In this document: positions 29,853-38,859 of the stretch, in pieces
Layout: every line of letters begins with the position of its first letter
How positions within the stretch are numbered: position 1 is the first letter of the stretch
NCBI GenBank assembly: GCA_936914905.1
Contig: CAKZGI010000285.1
Coordinates: 1-53,079, forward strand
Reading direction: 5' to 3'
DNA length: 53,079 bases
Source of the DNA: an uncultured Trichormus sp.
Lineage (GTDB): Bacteria > Cyanobacteriota > Cyanobacteriia > Cyanobacteriales > Nostocaceae
The notes under the pieces: generated by a model
Database searches by the model: none
What the model saw: the letters and a program-made list of their open reading frames with translations, nothing else
Told to the model about the DNA's origin: nothing
Position numbers and translations under genes: made by a program

Positions 29853-29900
29853 GTACAGCGTCAGCCTTCACTATAGAGGGATTGGCGCTGTACAATTTTT
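29853..29900 (+). terminator. Intrinsic terminator after yqeG
   Basis: GTACAGCG (29853-29860) pairs with CGCTGTAC (29886-29893), with extra pairing inside (TCA/TTG), followed by AATTTTT. It lies 130 bases after the yqeG stop on the coding strand and before the heptamer array. Confidence 0.65.
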
Positions 29901-29987
29901 GAGGTATTTACCGAAGTTGCAAGTCATCTAGTTGCGGCTGGTAATTGGTAATGGGTAATTGGTAATTGGTGAGTAACCGACTAATAC

Positions 29988-30104
29988 CCAATGCCCCATG
30001 CCCAATGCCCCATGCCCAATGCCCCATGCCCAATGCCCAATGCCCCATGCCCAATGCCCCATGCCCCATGCCCCATGCCCCATGCCCCATGCCCCATGTC
30101 CCAT
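29988..30104. repeat. Heptamer tandem array (CCCCATG/CCCAATG), about 16 units, abutting proB
   Basis: Tandem units of CCCCATG and CCCAATG run without a break into the proB start codon, the last unit being CCCATG in which ATG is the proB start. It is the same unit, in opposite orientation, as at 4725-4781. It replaces any ordinary Shine-Dalgarno for proB. Preceded at 29939-29970 by GGTAATTGGTAAT-type simple repeats. Confidence 0.9.
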
Positions 30105-31212
30105 GACTAAAACAATAGTTGTTAAAATCGGTACTTCTAGCCTTACTCAACCAGAAACTGGACAACTAGCCCTTTCCACCATTGCTACCTTAACGGAAAC
30201 CCTGTGCAATTTAAGACTCCAGGGACATCGCGTAATTTTGGTTTCTTCCGGTGCTGTGGGTGTGGGTTGTGCGCGTTTGGGTTTAACAGAACGTCCCAAA
30301 GTGATCGCTCTCAAACAAGCGGTAGCAGCCGTTGGACAAGGTAGGCTAATGCGTATTTATGATGATTTATTCACTACCTTACAACAACCTATAGCCCAAG
30401 TATTATTAACACGCGCTGATTTGCTACAACGTAGCCGCTATCTAAATGCTTACAATACTTTTCAGGAACTGCTAGGACTAGGAGTAATTCCGGTAGTGAA
30501 TGAAAATGATACTGTGGCTGTAGAGGAATTGAAATTTGGTGATAATGACACCCTTTCCGCTTTAGTTGCCAGTTTAGTTGAAGCGGATTGGTTATTTTTA
30601 CTGACAGACGTTGAGAAATTATATTCTGCGGATCCTCGTTCTGTACCTGATGCCCGTCCTATCAGTTTGGTAAGTAATATGAGGGAATTGGCAGATTTGC
30701 AAATTCAAACCGGGGGACAGGGTTCTCAGTGGGGTACTGGCGGAATGGTAACAAAAATATCTGCTGCTAGAATTGCTATCGCAGCGGGTGTACGAACTGT
30801 AATTACTCAAGGGCATTTTCCTCACAATATTGAGAAAATTATCCAAGGGGAAGCTATAGGAACGCATTTTGAACCGCAACCAGAACCAACCTCAGCTAGA
30901 AAACGCTGGATAGCGTATGGTTTGGTACCGACGGGTAAATTATATTTAGATGATGGAGCTATTAATGCTATTTCCCAAGCAGGAAAATCTTTGTTAGCTG
31001 CGGGAATTAAAGCTGTAGAAGGGGAATTTGACCATCAGGAAGCGGTGCAATTATGCGATCACACAGGTAATGAAATTGCCAGAGGTTTGGTGAATTATAA
31101 CAGTGAAGAATTACAAAAAATTTGTGGTTATCATTCACGGGATATTGCGGGAATTTTAGGTTATGCAGGTGCGGAAACTGTAATTCATCGGGATAATTTG
31201 GTGTTGATTTAG
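30103..31212 (+). CDS. proB: Glutamate 5-kinase with PUA domain
   Basis: First enzyme of proline synthesis, phosphorylating glutamate with ATP in the cytoplasm. From ATG 30103 the protein (369 aa) begins [20 protein letters not shown] and shows the amino-acid-kinase fold: [41 protein letters not shown] and [13 protein letters not shown]. The C-terminal PUA domain reads [20 protein letters not shown] and ends with [14 protein letters not shown]. Length and start match other GK enzymes. Upstream ATGs in the heptamer array, in frame at 30082, 30061, 30040, 30019 and 29998, allow an N-terminal extension of up to 35 residues. Confidence 0.95.
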   Translation: MTKTIVVKIGTSSLTQPETGQLALSTIATLTETLCNLRLQGHRVILVSSGAVGVGCARLGLTERPKVIALKQAVAAVGQGRLMRIYDDLFTTLQQPIAQVLLTRADLLQRSRYLNAYNTFQELLGLGVIPVVNENDTVAVEELKFGDNDTLSALVASLVEADWLFLLTDVEKLYSADPRSVPDARPISLVSNMRELADLQIQTGGQGSQWGTGGMVTKISAARIAIAAGVRTVITQGHFPHNIEKIIQGEAIGTHFEPQPEPTSARKRWIAYGLVPTGKLYLDDGAINAISQAGKSLLAAGIKAVEGEFDHQEAVQLCDHTGNEIARGLVNYNSEELQKICGYHSRDIAGILGYAGAETVIHRDNLVLI

Positions 31213-31269
31213 GAGTGTTTTTAACGCAGAGGAACGCGGACGTTCACGGAGTTTTTTAGAGGAGAGGTT

Positions 31270-31587
31270 ATGGTTCAAGCTTTAGAAGGTTCTTTGGGTT
31301 TACCAGAGGAGGAACAACGTTTCTACCGTCGTAGAGTTAGTTGGGAAAGATTTCAAGCAGTTCAAAAGGGTTTTGAGCATTTACCAGGAGTGCGTTTATT
31401 TTATTGTGAGGGAGTTTTAGAAATTGTCGGTATAAGTAAAGCACATGAATTTATAACTTCTTTAATAGGTTTGTTACTGGGACAGTTTTTTCTAGAAAAA
31501 GAAATTGGATTTTTTCCAAGTGGTAGTTTTAATGGAGTTATTCCGAGTGTAGTCAATTATCAAGCAGATTTGTCTTATTGTCTATGA
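31270..31587 (+). pseudogene. Uma2-family nuclease-like protein, 3'-truncated
   Basis: N-terminal half of a Uma2 (DUF820) PD-(D/E)XK nuclease-like protein, abundant in cyanobacteria: LFYCEGVLEIVGISKAHEFI (with the first acidic and His-Glu region), IGFFPSGSF and YQADLSYCL. In complete Uma2 proteins the next part holds the catalytic D/E-x-K region (PDLAIEVV-like). Here it is missing because the frame stops at 31585, where another gene's coding sequence begins. Start ATG 31270 follows GAGGAGAGG. Not likely to be active. Confidence 0.7.
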
Positions 31588-31957
31588 AGTTTTACAAGAA
31601 ATAAAAGACAGACCAGGGATGTATATTGGTAAGCCTTATATTACTATTTTACGCCATTTTTTAGTCGGATATCAGTTTGCACCGAGTGAGTTTGATTTGA
31701 AATCAACTAAGGAAGATACCGATTTTTACGAAAGTTTTCAGCCTTGGATACAAAGACATTTTGATGTCAGAACTTCCAATTCTTTGGCGAATATTATTCT
31801 GCTATTTACCCGTAATGAAAAGGATGCTTTTAATGATTTTTTCAGGTTACTCGATGAGTTTAAGCAGCGTGATAAAAGTCTAGATGCAGAATCTAAGAAG
31901 AACTTCATAGATATAGATATAGATATAGATCATGAAAAACTAATATCAAAATTATGA
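31574..31957 (+). CDS. Small unknown protein (RPGMYIGKP family), N-terminus uncertain
   Basis: A 112-residue frame from ATG 31619, but the homology-like part starts upstream: VYEVLQEIKDRPGMYIGKPY, then RHFLVGYQFAPSEF, WIQRHFDVRTSNSLANIILL and RNEKDAFNDFFRLLDEF. I know this family as short uncharacterised cyanobacterial proteins starting KxRPGMYIGxPSI; similar layouts occur among immunity-like proteins, but I assign no function. The normal start has apparently been lost at the junction with Uma2. Its tail encodes DIDIDIDH from a repeated ATAGAT hexamer. Confidence 0.5.
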   Translation, partial: LIVYEVLQEIKDRPGMYIGKPYITILRHFLVGYQFAPSEFDLKSTKEDTDFYESFQPWIQRHFDVRTSNSLANIILLFTRNEKDAFNDFFRLLDEFKQRDKSLDAESKKNFIDIDIDIDHEKLISKL

Positions 31958-31986
31958 AAATGCTGCTGCCTTCTGCTCATATTAAT

Positions 31987-32030
31987 ATGAGGCTCTGCCT
32001 CATCAAATATATTCCCTGTCTCTGACAGGG
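31987..32030. terminator. Two TCT-loop hairpins between convergent genes
   Basis: ATGAGGC-TCT-GCCTCAT (31987-32003) and CCCTGTC-TCT-GACAGGG (32014-32030), both perfect seven-base stems with the same three-base loop. They lie between the ends of the plus-strand small gene and the minus-strand lysyl-tRNA synthetase. Likely act as bidirectional terminators; the first resembles palindromes scattered in cyanobacterial genomes. Confidence 0.6.
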
Positions 32031-32039
32031 AAGAAGTAA

Positions 32040-33623
32040 TTAAACCTCCACTTTTTCCTTAGATTGATTCAAAGCTACAACATCCTGCAACCTGGAAATC
32101 ACAAAAGATTTCTCTAGATAAGAAAATAAACCGCCGGCTTTTGGACCACGTTCCTTATTCAAAAACGACAGATACAAAGCCTTAAATGCAGTCGCTTGTT
32201 GAACTTGTAATTCCTTGGTAGTTGAGAAAATCAAAGTTTGCAATTCCTCTGCTTCCCAGTTAGAAATATTCTGCAAATTTTCTGCCAACTTCTGCAAATA
32301 ATTAACCTGTTCTTCAGTTAAATCATTCGATTTTTCTGGTACTTGTTCCAGATAAAGAACTAACTTTTCTTCTTCATCAGCGTAATCTTGCAACCATTGT
32401 TGAGCCGCAGCTATTCTTTGATTGACAATTTGCTGATCATACTCAGTTAAAGGTTGTTGGCTACGTTGTACAACTTCTTCTTGAATATTCAAGCGGGGAA
32501 CTTGCAACAGAGAAATCAGCGTACTAAAATCAAATGCTTGGAAGGGTTGAATTTCATCACCTAATTGTGCGTAAAATAACGGCATTAGTTCTTCAGTTAA
32601 TTCAGGGGAATTAGAATACTTGTTAATCAAAGTATCGTAGTCTCTGAACAAACGAGTAATCGTTTCATAATTGGGGGCAAAATTAATTACTGTTCTCGGC
32701 TGAGTTCGCAACATTAAAAAGCGCAGTAATTCAGGAGGAAGCAGAGCTGCAATTTCCTTTGAACTCGAACCAACACCCTTGGAAGAACTCATTTTCGTGC
32801 CATTGACGAGAATAAATTCATAAGGAGAATGGAATGGTGGTTGTTTTCGTAAAACCTTGCGAGAAATAGCATTAGCAACATCTCTAGAACCACCTTTTTG
32901 AGAGTGGTCTTTACCTGCCATTTCAATAGTTACACCTACAACATCCCACTTAGCCACCCATTCAACTTTCCAAGGTAATTTACCATTACCATTAAAAGGA
33001 GAAACCCAACCAGAATGACCACAACCTTTTGTATAGTCGGTTGCATCTGGGTTACAGGTGTAAAAAACTTCTGATTCTTTGTAATCTGTAATTACAGTTG
33101 TGGCAATTTTGCCGCAATTTTCACAAACAACTTGAAAAGGATACCAGTTATTGGGGCGGTCTGCTTTACTAACCTCTTTATATACTTCTCGGACTAGGTG
33201 CGCATTTTTTAAGAAAGTATCGATATGGGAATTGAGTTTTCCAGAACGATACAAATCACGTAAAAAATAAGTTTCTGGTTTAATTCCTAAATACTCAAAA
33301 ACTTCAAAAAATTCGCCGATGAAATATTTAGCGTAATCACTTGCACCTTCTGCTGGAGAAGGGACATTACATATAGGAAAACCCAAATAAGGAGCAAATT
33401 TTTCTTGATCAAGGTATTTGGGAACGGTATCTAGTGCGTCATAGTCATCCACACCGTACAAGAATTTCACGGGCTTACGTGCGTGTTTCAAGGCACGGTA
33501 AATAACGTCATGGATAACCACACCCCGCAATGACCCGACGTGGACTCTACCTGATGGAGTCTTGGAATCATTAACTACCTGGTAGCCTTGTGCATCAGCA
33601 GCGATTTTATCAGCCCAAAACAT
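32040..33623 (-). CDS. lysK: Lysyl-tRNA synthetase, class I
   Basis: Attaches lysine to tRNA-Lys. It is the class I enzyme, not the class II LysS usual in bacteria. It starts MFWADKIAADAQGYQVVNDS, has TPSGRVHVGSLRGVV with the HIGH-type motif HVGS at 28-31, a zinc-like set Cys167, 170, 190 and 201, and NGTKMSSSKGVGSSS with KMSKS-type KMSSSK at 277-282. The helical C-terminus starts near 310. At 527 aa it is of normal length and intact. It stands alone, convergent with the small gene upstream and tandem to the MBL gene. Whether it is the only LysRS of the organism cannot be seen. Confidence 0.9.
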   Translation of the reverse strand: MFWADKIAADAQGYQVVNDSKTPSGRVHVGSLRGVVIHDVIYRALKHARKPVKFLYGVDDYDALDTVPKYLDQEKFAPYLGFPICNVPSPAEGASDYAKYFIGEFFEVFEYLGIKPETYFLRDLYRSGKLNSHIDTFLKNAHLVREVYKEVSKADRPNNWYPFQVVCENCGKIATTVITDYKESEVFYTCNPDATDYTKGCGHSGWVSPFNGNGKLPWKVEWVAKWDVVGVTIEMAGKDHSQKGGSRDVANAISRKVLRKQPPFHSPYEFILVNGTKMSSSKGVGSSSKEIAALLPPELLRFLMLRTQPRTVINFAPNYETITRLFRDYDTLINKYSNSPELTEELMPLFYAQLGDEIQPFQAFDFSTLISLLQVPRLNIQEEVVQRSQQPLTEYDQQIVNQRIAAAQQWLQDYADEEEKLVLYLEQVPEKSNDLTEEQVNYLQKLAENLQNISNWEAEELQTLIFSTTKELQVQQATAFKALYLSFLNKERGPKAGGLFSYLEKSFVISRLQDVVALNQSKEKVEV

Positions 33624-33694
33624 TTGCCATATTATCTTTTCACAATCCCTCTATTCTACCTCTATGATTCATTATCGGTGATAAGTTACATAAG

Positions 33695-34594
33695 CTATTG
33701 GCTTGTAGCTGGCGCTTCAGCGTTAAAAGTTTCCATAAAATCAAGACACCTGTACATCTGTTGTTGCATAGTCTCAGCATCAGCATGAAACCGTCTTCCA
33801 TGACTGGGTAGCACCCACTCAAAGGAATAATTAGCCAATTTACGCATAGATTTAATCTGTTCTGACCAGGAATACCAGCAGAAATCATGAAAAGCCGCTA
33901 AGTGATGCAGGTCTTCTGACCAAGCAAGATGGTCTCCTGTGAAGAGAAATTTATTTTTGTATAGTAAAACTATATGTCCTTTGGTGTGGCCAGGAACCGG
34001 AATAATTAATAAATTTGCTGTGAGTGGAAATGGTTCTGAACCTGTTAACTGTATTTCTATATTGCGTGTATCTGTAGAAATATCATCAATATGCAAAATG
34101 CGTTGACAGTGAAAATGTTCGGCAAATTTTTGATGTTCAGCGATGTCGTCTTTATGAGATAGGAACATATAACTAATTCCTCCCATCTCTTCTAGACGCT
34201 TAAATAAAGAAGGGGTAAAGCGGGGAGAATCTACCAAGATGTTACCTTCTGGTAGTTGAACCAAATAACTAGTAGCGCCAAAAGATTTTTCTGAATGATA
34301 GCCGCAATGGTAAACATTTTCATCTATAAAGATCGGGAAAGTTTGCTGCACAGATTTAATGTCTTTTGGTATTTCTACTGTACCAATAGAACTGGTAGGA
34401 CATGATAAAAGTGCTTGCAATGCTGATAATCTTTCTGTTTGATTTGTGGGTTGGTGATGAACTGCTGATTGTCCACCAATACGAGAAAATACCTTAGGAG
34501 TCATCCAGCGACATGTATCACAATCAATACAAGTGGTATCAACATAAAAATCGCCGTTGACGTTTTGAGGTCGGCGCTGATTTAAATGAGCCAT
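33695..34594 (-). CDS. Ferredoxin-like / metallo-beta-lactamase fusion protein
   Basis: A 299-residue protein. The N-terminal segment (about 1-70) contains TTCIDCDTCRW (Cys22, 25, 28) and LLSCPTSSI (Cys65), a 4Fe-4S ferredoxin arrangement. The remainder is an MBL-fold hydrolase with SYLVQLPEGNILVDSPRF, SHKDDIAEHQ (variant of HxHxDH: His147, Asp149, Asp150, His154), PVPGHTKGHIVLLY, FTGDHLAW and LPSHGRRFH. I know such ferredoxin-MBL proteins from cyanobacteria and plants; function unproven. ATG 34594 is clear. Tandem with lysK but about 70 bases apart. Confidence 0.8.
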   Translation of the reverse strand: MAHLNQRRPQNVNGDFYVDTTCIDCDTCRWMTPKVFSRIGGQSAVHHQPTNQTERLSALQALLSCPTSSIGTVEIPKDIKSVQQTFPIFIDENVYHCGYHSEKSFGATSYLVQLPEGNILVDSPRFTPSLFKRLEEMGGISYMFLSHKDDIAEHQKFAEHFHCQRILHIDDISTDTRNIEIQLTGSEPFPLTANLLIIPVPGHTKGHIVLLYKNKFLFTGDHLAWSEDLHHLAAFHDFCWYSWSEQIKSMRKLANYSFEWVLPSHGRRFHADAETMQQQMYRCLDFMETFNAEAPATSQ

Positions 34595-34856
34595 GTGAAT
34601 TCCTGATTACATGACTAAAGGGTGTTATGGATCTAGACTATCAAGGTTTAGGTGAGCTTATGGATCTCTAGAGAGGTAATTTTGTTGTCAATGGGAATAA
34701 GTTTATCTCCATGCCTTTCTAAAAGTGCGATCACTTAGTTCTGGAGTTTAGACTAAATCGGTGATGTTCAAGAAAAAAAGGACGTATTTATTCAATCAGA
34801 CCTCCTAGTAGTGGAAACTGAGAGAAGTACTACCAACTCTCCTCTCACCTGCCAAT

Positions 34857-35105
34857 ATGAAACGTGCCAGATTAGAAGAATTCTTTCAAGCAGCCTACAA
34901 ACATCTAGGTAGGGCTAAATGCCGTTCATGACTTGGGAATTGTGGTTAGCTCGTGATATCTTACCGACAATCCTCTACCTTGGCAGAAGTTGATATAATT
35001 CACCCCTGGAAGAGTTGCTCAACCGTTGGGTGGAGTTTTTGCAGTCATTAGTAGTCCCACCTGTACACCTAAACCTCTCGGAAAGTCTCCTGCTTGGCTT
35101 ATATG
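34857..35105 (+). pseudogene. Transposase remnant
   Basis: From ATG 34857 the frame reads MKRARLEEFFQAAYKHLGRA before stopping, the kind of start I know from a family of cyanobacterial transposases. A later part gives TPKPLGKSP, resembling their C-terminus, with a large internal deletion. Only debris is left. Confidence 0.4.
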
Positions 35106-35269
35106 CTCAAACAGTGTAAAAACGACAATGATCGGGATAAATATTTGTCAAAATTACAGCAAGAATATGCGAAAGAAATTGAAATATTGAATGAAGTTGA
35201 TAGTTTGGGGGAATTGTTGACCGCTGAAAATACAAAGTTGCTCAAAAATTACAAATTACTGGATTCTTA
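35105..35269 (+). pseudogene. Short coding-like remnant of unknown gene
   Basis: Plus-strand frame MLKQCKNDNDRDKYLSKLQQ followed by EYAKEIEILNEVDSLGELLT, ending LLKNYKLLDS with a TAA. Hydrophilic and helical, no start or partner recognisable. Could be the 3' part of a lost gene joined to the transposase debris. Confidence 0.3.
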
Positions 35270-35341
35270 ACTGAATACTTAAATATCAGCCCACCTAACA
35301 AATTTGACTATCAGCAATGATATAACCATGAGAAACGTGGG

Positions 35342-36379
35342 TTAAAATACAGCCGATTCTAACATCCTGATTGTGCCATTATCAGCATGTATTTCTACCT
35401 CTAAACCAACCGGGATTGTAAATTTATCTTTGATATGACCAATCATAGAGTCATACCAAGCAGGAATATTTAATAGCTTGATATCTTGTTGTAATATTTG
35501 CATTAAGGTAAATGATTGTTCACCTGGAGGTTGGCAATTTGTGCATTTTCCAAACATAAACGCAGAAATTTGATTGGAAATACCAGCATTTTTAAACTGG
35601 GTTAACATTCTGTCTATGCGATAAATATCTTCAGCAATATCCTCCAAAAATAAAATACTGTGATGCCATGATGGTAAATAAGGAGAACCTACCATTGCAG
35701 CGACAACTGATAAATTACCACTAATTAATCTACCTTGACCGTTTCCTGGTGTAATTAATTCTCTTCTTCCTTCATTAGTGGAAGTATTTTCCATTGTTAA
35801 TTCTTCTGCATTAAACAAGACCCACTGAAAGTAGTAAACTGTAAATTGATTCCACTTAGAAGTAGCAACTGCGCCATAAAATGTAATTAACCGAATGCGG
35901 GCATTAATTGCCAATACTAAAGAAGTAATATCGCTATAGCCAAGGGTAATTTTGGGATGGGAACGAATCAGAGTTTAATTAAGTAAAGGCAAAATCTGAT
36001 TACAACCCCAACCGCCATGCATAGCGATAATTGCTTTTACAGATTTATCGACAAACATTGCATGAATATCTTTGGCGCGGTTTATGTATGTTCCTACTAA
36101 ATATCCATTATGATCTAAAATATGTGCGCCTGTTTTTATTTTTAATCTTAACTTTGTAAGAGTTTGTTTGGCATCTTCTATATCTTTGGTTTCAATGATA
36201 CCCGCAGGAGAAATTAAGCCGATAGTATCGCCTGTTTTTAGACATAGTGGTTTAATAGTAGTATGTGGAGAAAGTTGATTTTGGGTGATAGCTGGGGGAA
36301 TCTGGGTGGCCATAGTGGTTAGTCCCAGGGTGGTAAGAAATTGACGACGGTTGATGTGCATTGGGAAATAGAGGGTCAA
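35342..36379 (-). pseudogene. LD-carboxypeptidase-like S66 peptidase, single nonsense codon
   Basis: A full gene except for one in-frame TAA at 35975-35977. It has a twin-arginine-type start (INRRQFLTTLGLTT), so export via Tat is likely. Then come TIGLISPAGIIETKD, AIIAMHGGWGCNQILPLLN followed by the stop and LIRSHPKITLGYSDITSLVL, and later SGNLSVVAAMVGSPYLP, ILFLEDIAEDIYRIDRMLTQ and the ending IHADNGTIRML. These are signatures of S66 LD-carboxypeptidases, which cut the tetrapeptide of murein. The stretch FYGAVATSKWNQFT also shows substitutions. Likely start at ATG 36361 or 36379. Confidence 0.85.
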
Positions 36380-36585
36380 TAATTACAGCAATTATTGCAA
36401 ACAGCAGGATATCAAAAAGGTAGTTGACAAAACAGAAGAACAGCAAGAAAAATATCACTACATATAAACCCATCGAAAAATCGCTCTAAGAGTTTTCAAA
36501 TATTTCATGATGGTTTGTTGATTTTAATTAATTTTTTATTAAAAAAATACAACTCTATTGTAAACGAAAGAGAATTAAAGAATCT

Positions 36586-36951
36586 ATGCCACTAAAACCG
36601 TTTATTATTGAAATGGGAATGGGTGTTGACCAGCACGGACAAGAACTCACAGTAGCAGCAGCAAGGGCGGTGACAAATGGGATCTCACACAATCCCTTAC
36701 TCGGTATCATGGAAATAGCTGGGTTAAAAGACCTCAATGAGATGATTGTAGAAGTCACGGTAGCTGTACCCTACCCCGAACAAGTAGGGTAAGCAGAAGT
36801 ATTAGCTGTCCTTCCCTTTGGTAAAAAAACCCTGACTGTAGAAGCAGGGGGAATGGTAGTTGATGGTTTAGCCATACCCTCCCTCAATGATAAAAATGAC
36901 GAAATGTTGATAGCAGTTGCAGCGGTGATACTTTTAGTAGAAACTGAATAA
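36586..36951 (+). pseudogene. Lin0512-family protein, single nonsense codon
   Basis: From ATG 36586: MPLKPFIIEMGMGVDQHGQE, TVAAARAVTNGISHN, VEVTVAVPYPEQVG, then TAA at 36790, and in the same frame AEVLAVLPFGKKTLTVEAGG, ending VILLVETE at 36951. The opening EMGMGVDxHGQD and the GG motif in the second half are diagnostic for Lin0512 (TIGR02058) proteins, small enzymes of unknown function. Only one stop is seen, so loss is recent or the site is read through. Confidence 0.8.
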
Positions 36952-36987
36952 CCAAGAAGCTAACAACAAGATGGTATACACAAAATC

Positions 36988-37858
36988 ATGAATATAGAAC
37001 AACATAGGGAACAATTATTTGGATACTTGCCCATAGATAGTATTTCTATGCACGGTACATGGACTGTTTATTCACCAGAAAAACAAGTTATCAAATCTGC
37101 TCAAGGCATTAGAAATTTGCGTCCCAATGCTGATAAAACAGTCATTAACCACACCAATCAATTCCCCTCACCTGATGGCAGTAAAGTAGAAAAACAATGG
37201 TAAATACCTAAAGAAACTAGTAATTTAGCTGATGGTTTTGAAGATGGTAGTGAAGCTAAACATTAAAATCACTATATAAAGATATAAAGATGGTAAAATA
37301 GAAATTGAAACCTTTGGTCCCTACAAAAAACCAACTATTAGAGCTTTATTTTTAGATAATAGCTTTACTGCTGGTTCTCCAAAATTAAAAATTGGCTCAA
37401 TCTTTGGTTCTGACACTGGCTTTAGGTATGAAAATAGAAGAGCAGAAGCCATTGGCATTTATTATGCATTTATTATGAAAGTGGTAATTTGCAAAAAATT
37501 ACATTCATTGACGAATAACTAGGAAATCTGACTAATTCACCTCCACAAGAAGTTAGAGGTAATTCGCAGCGAATGGCTAAAAATATCACCGCAGAATTGA
37601 CAATATCTTCACCGGAGGTAACCTCATAGCAACCATTAGAAGATTTAGCTAAGGATTGTCAAACTTTGTATTCTTCCAATAGTGTTTCTATTAGTGTTTC
37701 TATTAGTTATCCTCAGATAATAAATAGTTGGTGAGCAAGAATTTTTATATGTGGTAGATTAGCTGGTACGACCTAGTTTATTACTACGTGGTATTCGCAA
37801 ATATGATACTTCTAACTTTACGAATTTCACCCTAGAAATCTTCACTCTTAGTGATTAA
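36988..37858 (+). pseudogene. DUF3598-like protein, broken
   Basis: Starts MNIEQHREQLFGYLPIDSIS, MHGTWTVYSPEKQVIKSAQG, RNLRPNADKTVINHTNQF, then TAA at 37201. It continues IPKETSNLADGF, and later in shifted frames ITAELTISSPEV, SVSISYPQIINSW and VRPSLLLRGIRKYDTSNFTN. This order resembles cyanobacterial DUF3598 proteins (small lipocalin-like, with HGTW start), some of which are related to bilin-lyase-like barrels. Multiple stops and frame changes make it non-functional. It lies about 36 bases after the Lin0512-like gene. Confidence 0.55.
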
Positions 37859-37966
37859 CTTTGGTTTTTTGCGTTAAACTAAATTTATTGGAATTCATTG
37901 AGATAAATTGGGGTTATCTCTGCCTGTAAGTTCAATCACCCATTTATCTTCATCACTTCAGTTACA

Positions 37967-38305
37967 ATGTGCCTAGAGCCTAATAAATCACTCCAAATTC
38001 AGGATATTATCGGACTTAAACCGCAACACTTTGCTGATTTAATCAGAACTGCACAATTAGTTTTTGATCCTGCTGCGGGACTTTCTGGTAGAAATGTAAA
38101 GATTGACTGGGAAGATTTTGGTATTCCTAGTGATGTAGCAGATAATCTCAGAGAACTTGGTCAGGAATATCAGTATGCTTCTCCTCATCTTCCCCCTGAA
38201 GTTGTTTGGAGTAAGTTAACTACCTCATCTAGAATTTGGTTTATTGAGAACAAAGATAGTTTGTGGCGGTTTGAAGAAATTTTCCCTGCACTTGACGAAG
38301 ACTAA
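37967..38305 (+). CDS. Conserved-type hypothetical protein, 112 aa
   Basis: Intact soluble, acidic protein. It reads LQIQDIIGLKPQHFADLIRT, RNVKIDWEDFGIPSDVADNL, then VWSKLTTSSRIWFIENKDSL. No family recognised with certainty. The unbroken frame with even codon use in a decayed neighbourhood argues for expression. ATG at 37967 is the first Met; the upstream sequence is AT-rich and without a strong ribosome-binding site. Confidence 0.55.
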   Translation: MCLEPNKSLQIQDIIGLKPQHFADLIRTAQLVFDPAAGLSGRNVKIDWEDFGIPSDVADNLRELGQEYQYASPHLPPEVVWSKLTTSSRIWFIENKDSLWRFEEIFPALDED

Positions 38306-38859
38306 CAAGCTGAAATATTTTCAGCAATATACTTTGAAAGTAGGATGCAGCCAGTTTGTATCCTATTTTCTATTTTTCTATTTTCAAAATTTTGTTTGAT
38401 GATATGATACAATTACCTGGGCAAAATTAATTAAACATTTTTGGGAAAAATAGAAATCTTTGTATTGCTTATGTGTTCCCCACTCCCTCCTTTAAATGTG
38501 CAATTTATTTTGCAAGAGTACTTATTTAGTTTTCAACTATCACCTAAAGAATAAAACTGCCAGCGATTTTGTTGTTAGAGGTTATTTTAAAAGTTTCCAG
38601 CTGTGACTTTAGGCACTTATTTATCCTCCCTAACCCCCTAATAAGCGGGATTTAGGGGGATATAAAAGTTTTTGATACATCACTAAGGACTTTTCAAACA
38701 TCCTCTTAGATTAACAATTTTTTAAGTTTTATGCTATTGTGCTTTACAATATGGTTTCAGTAGAGTTCAGGTAAATATTTTTTGATTTAATTTTTTCTAA
38801 AAATCAACCCGGAACTGGATTCAAAGTGATGAAAATTAAATTTTCATATCTGACAAAAG
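38306..38859. other. Intergenic stretch with one hairpin
   Basis: About 550 bases without a gene. It contains CCCCCTAA at 38634-38641 pairing with TTAGGGGG at 38652-38659 across a loop TAAGCGGGAT, a hairpin of a type repeated in cyanobacterial genomes. The remaining part is AT-rich. Confidence 0.5.

Noticed and set aside
29988-30104. Possible CRISPR array
   Set aside because: Units are seven bases in direct tandem without spacers.
29908-30165. Minus-strand frame with [11 protein letters not shown]-like repeats
   Set aside because: A translation of the heptamer array, not a gene.
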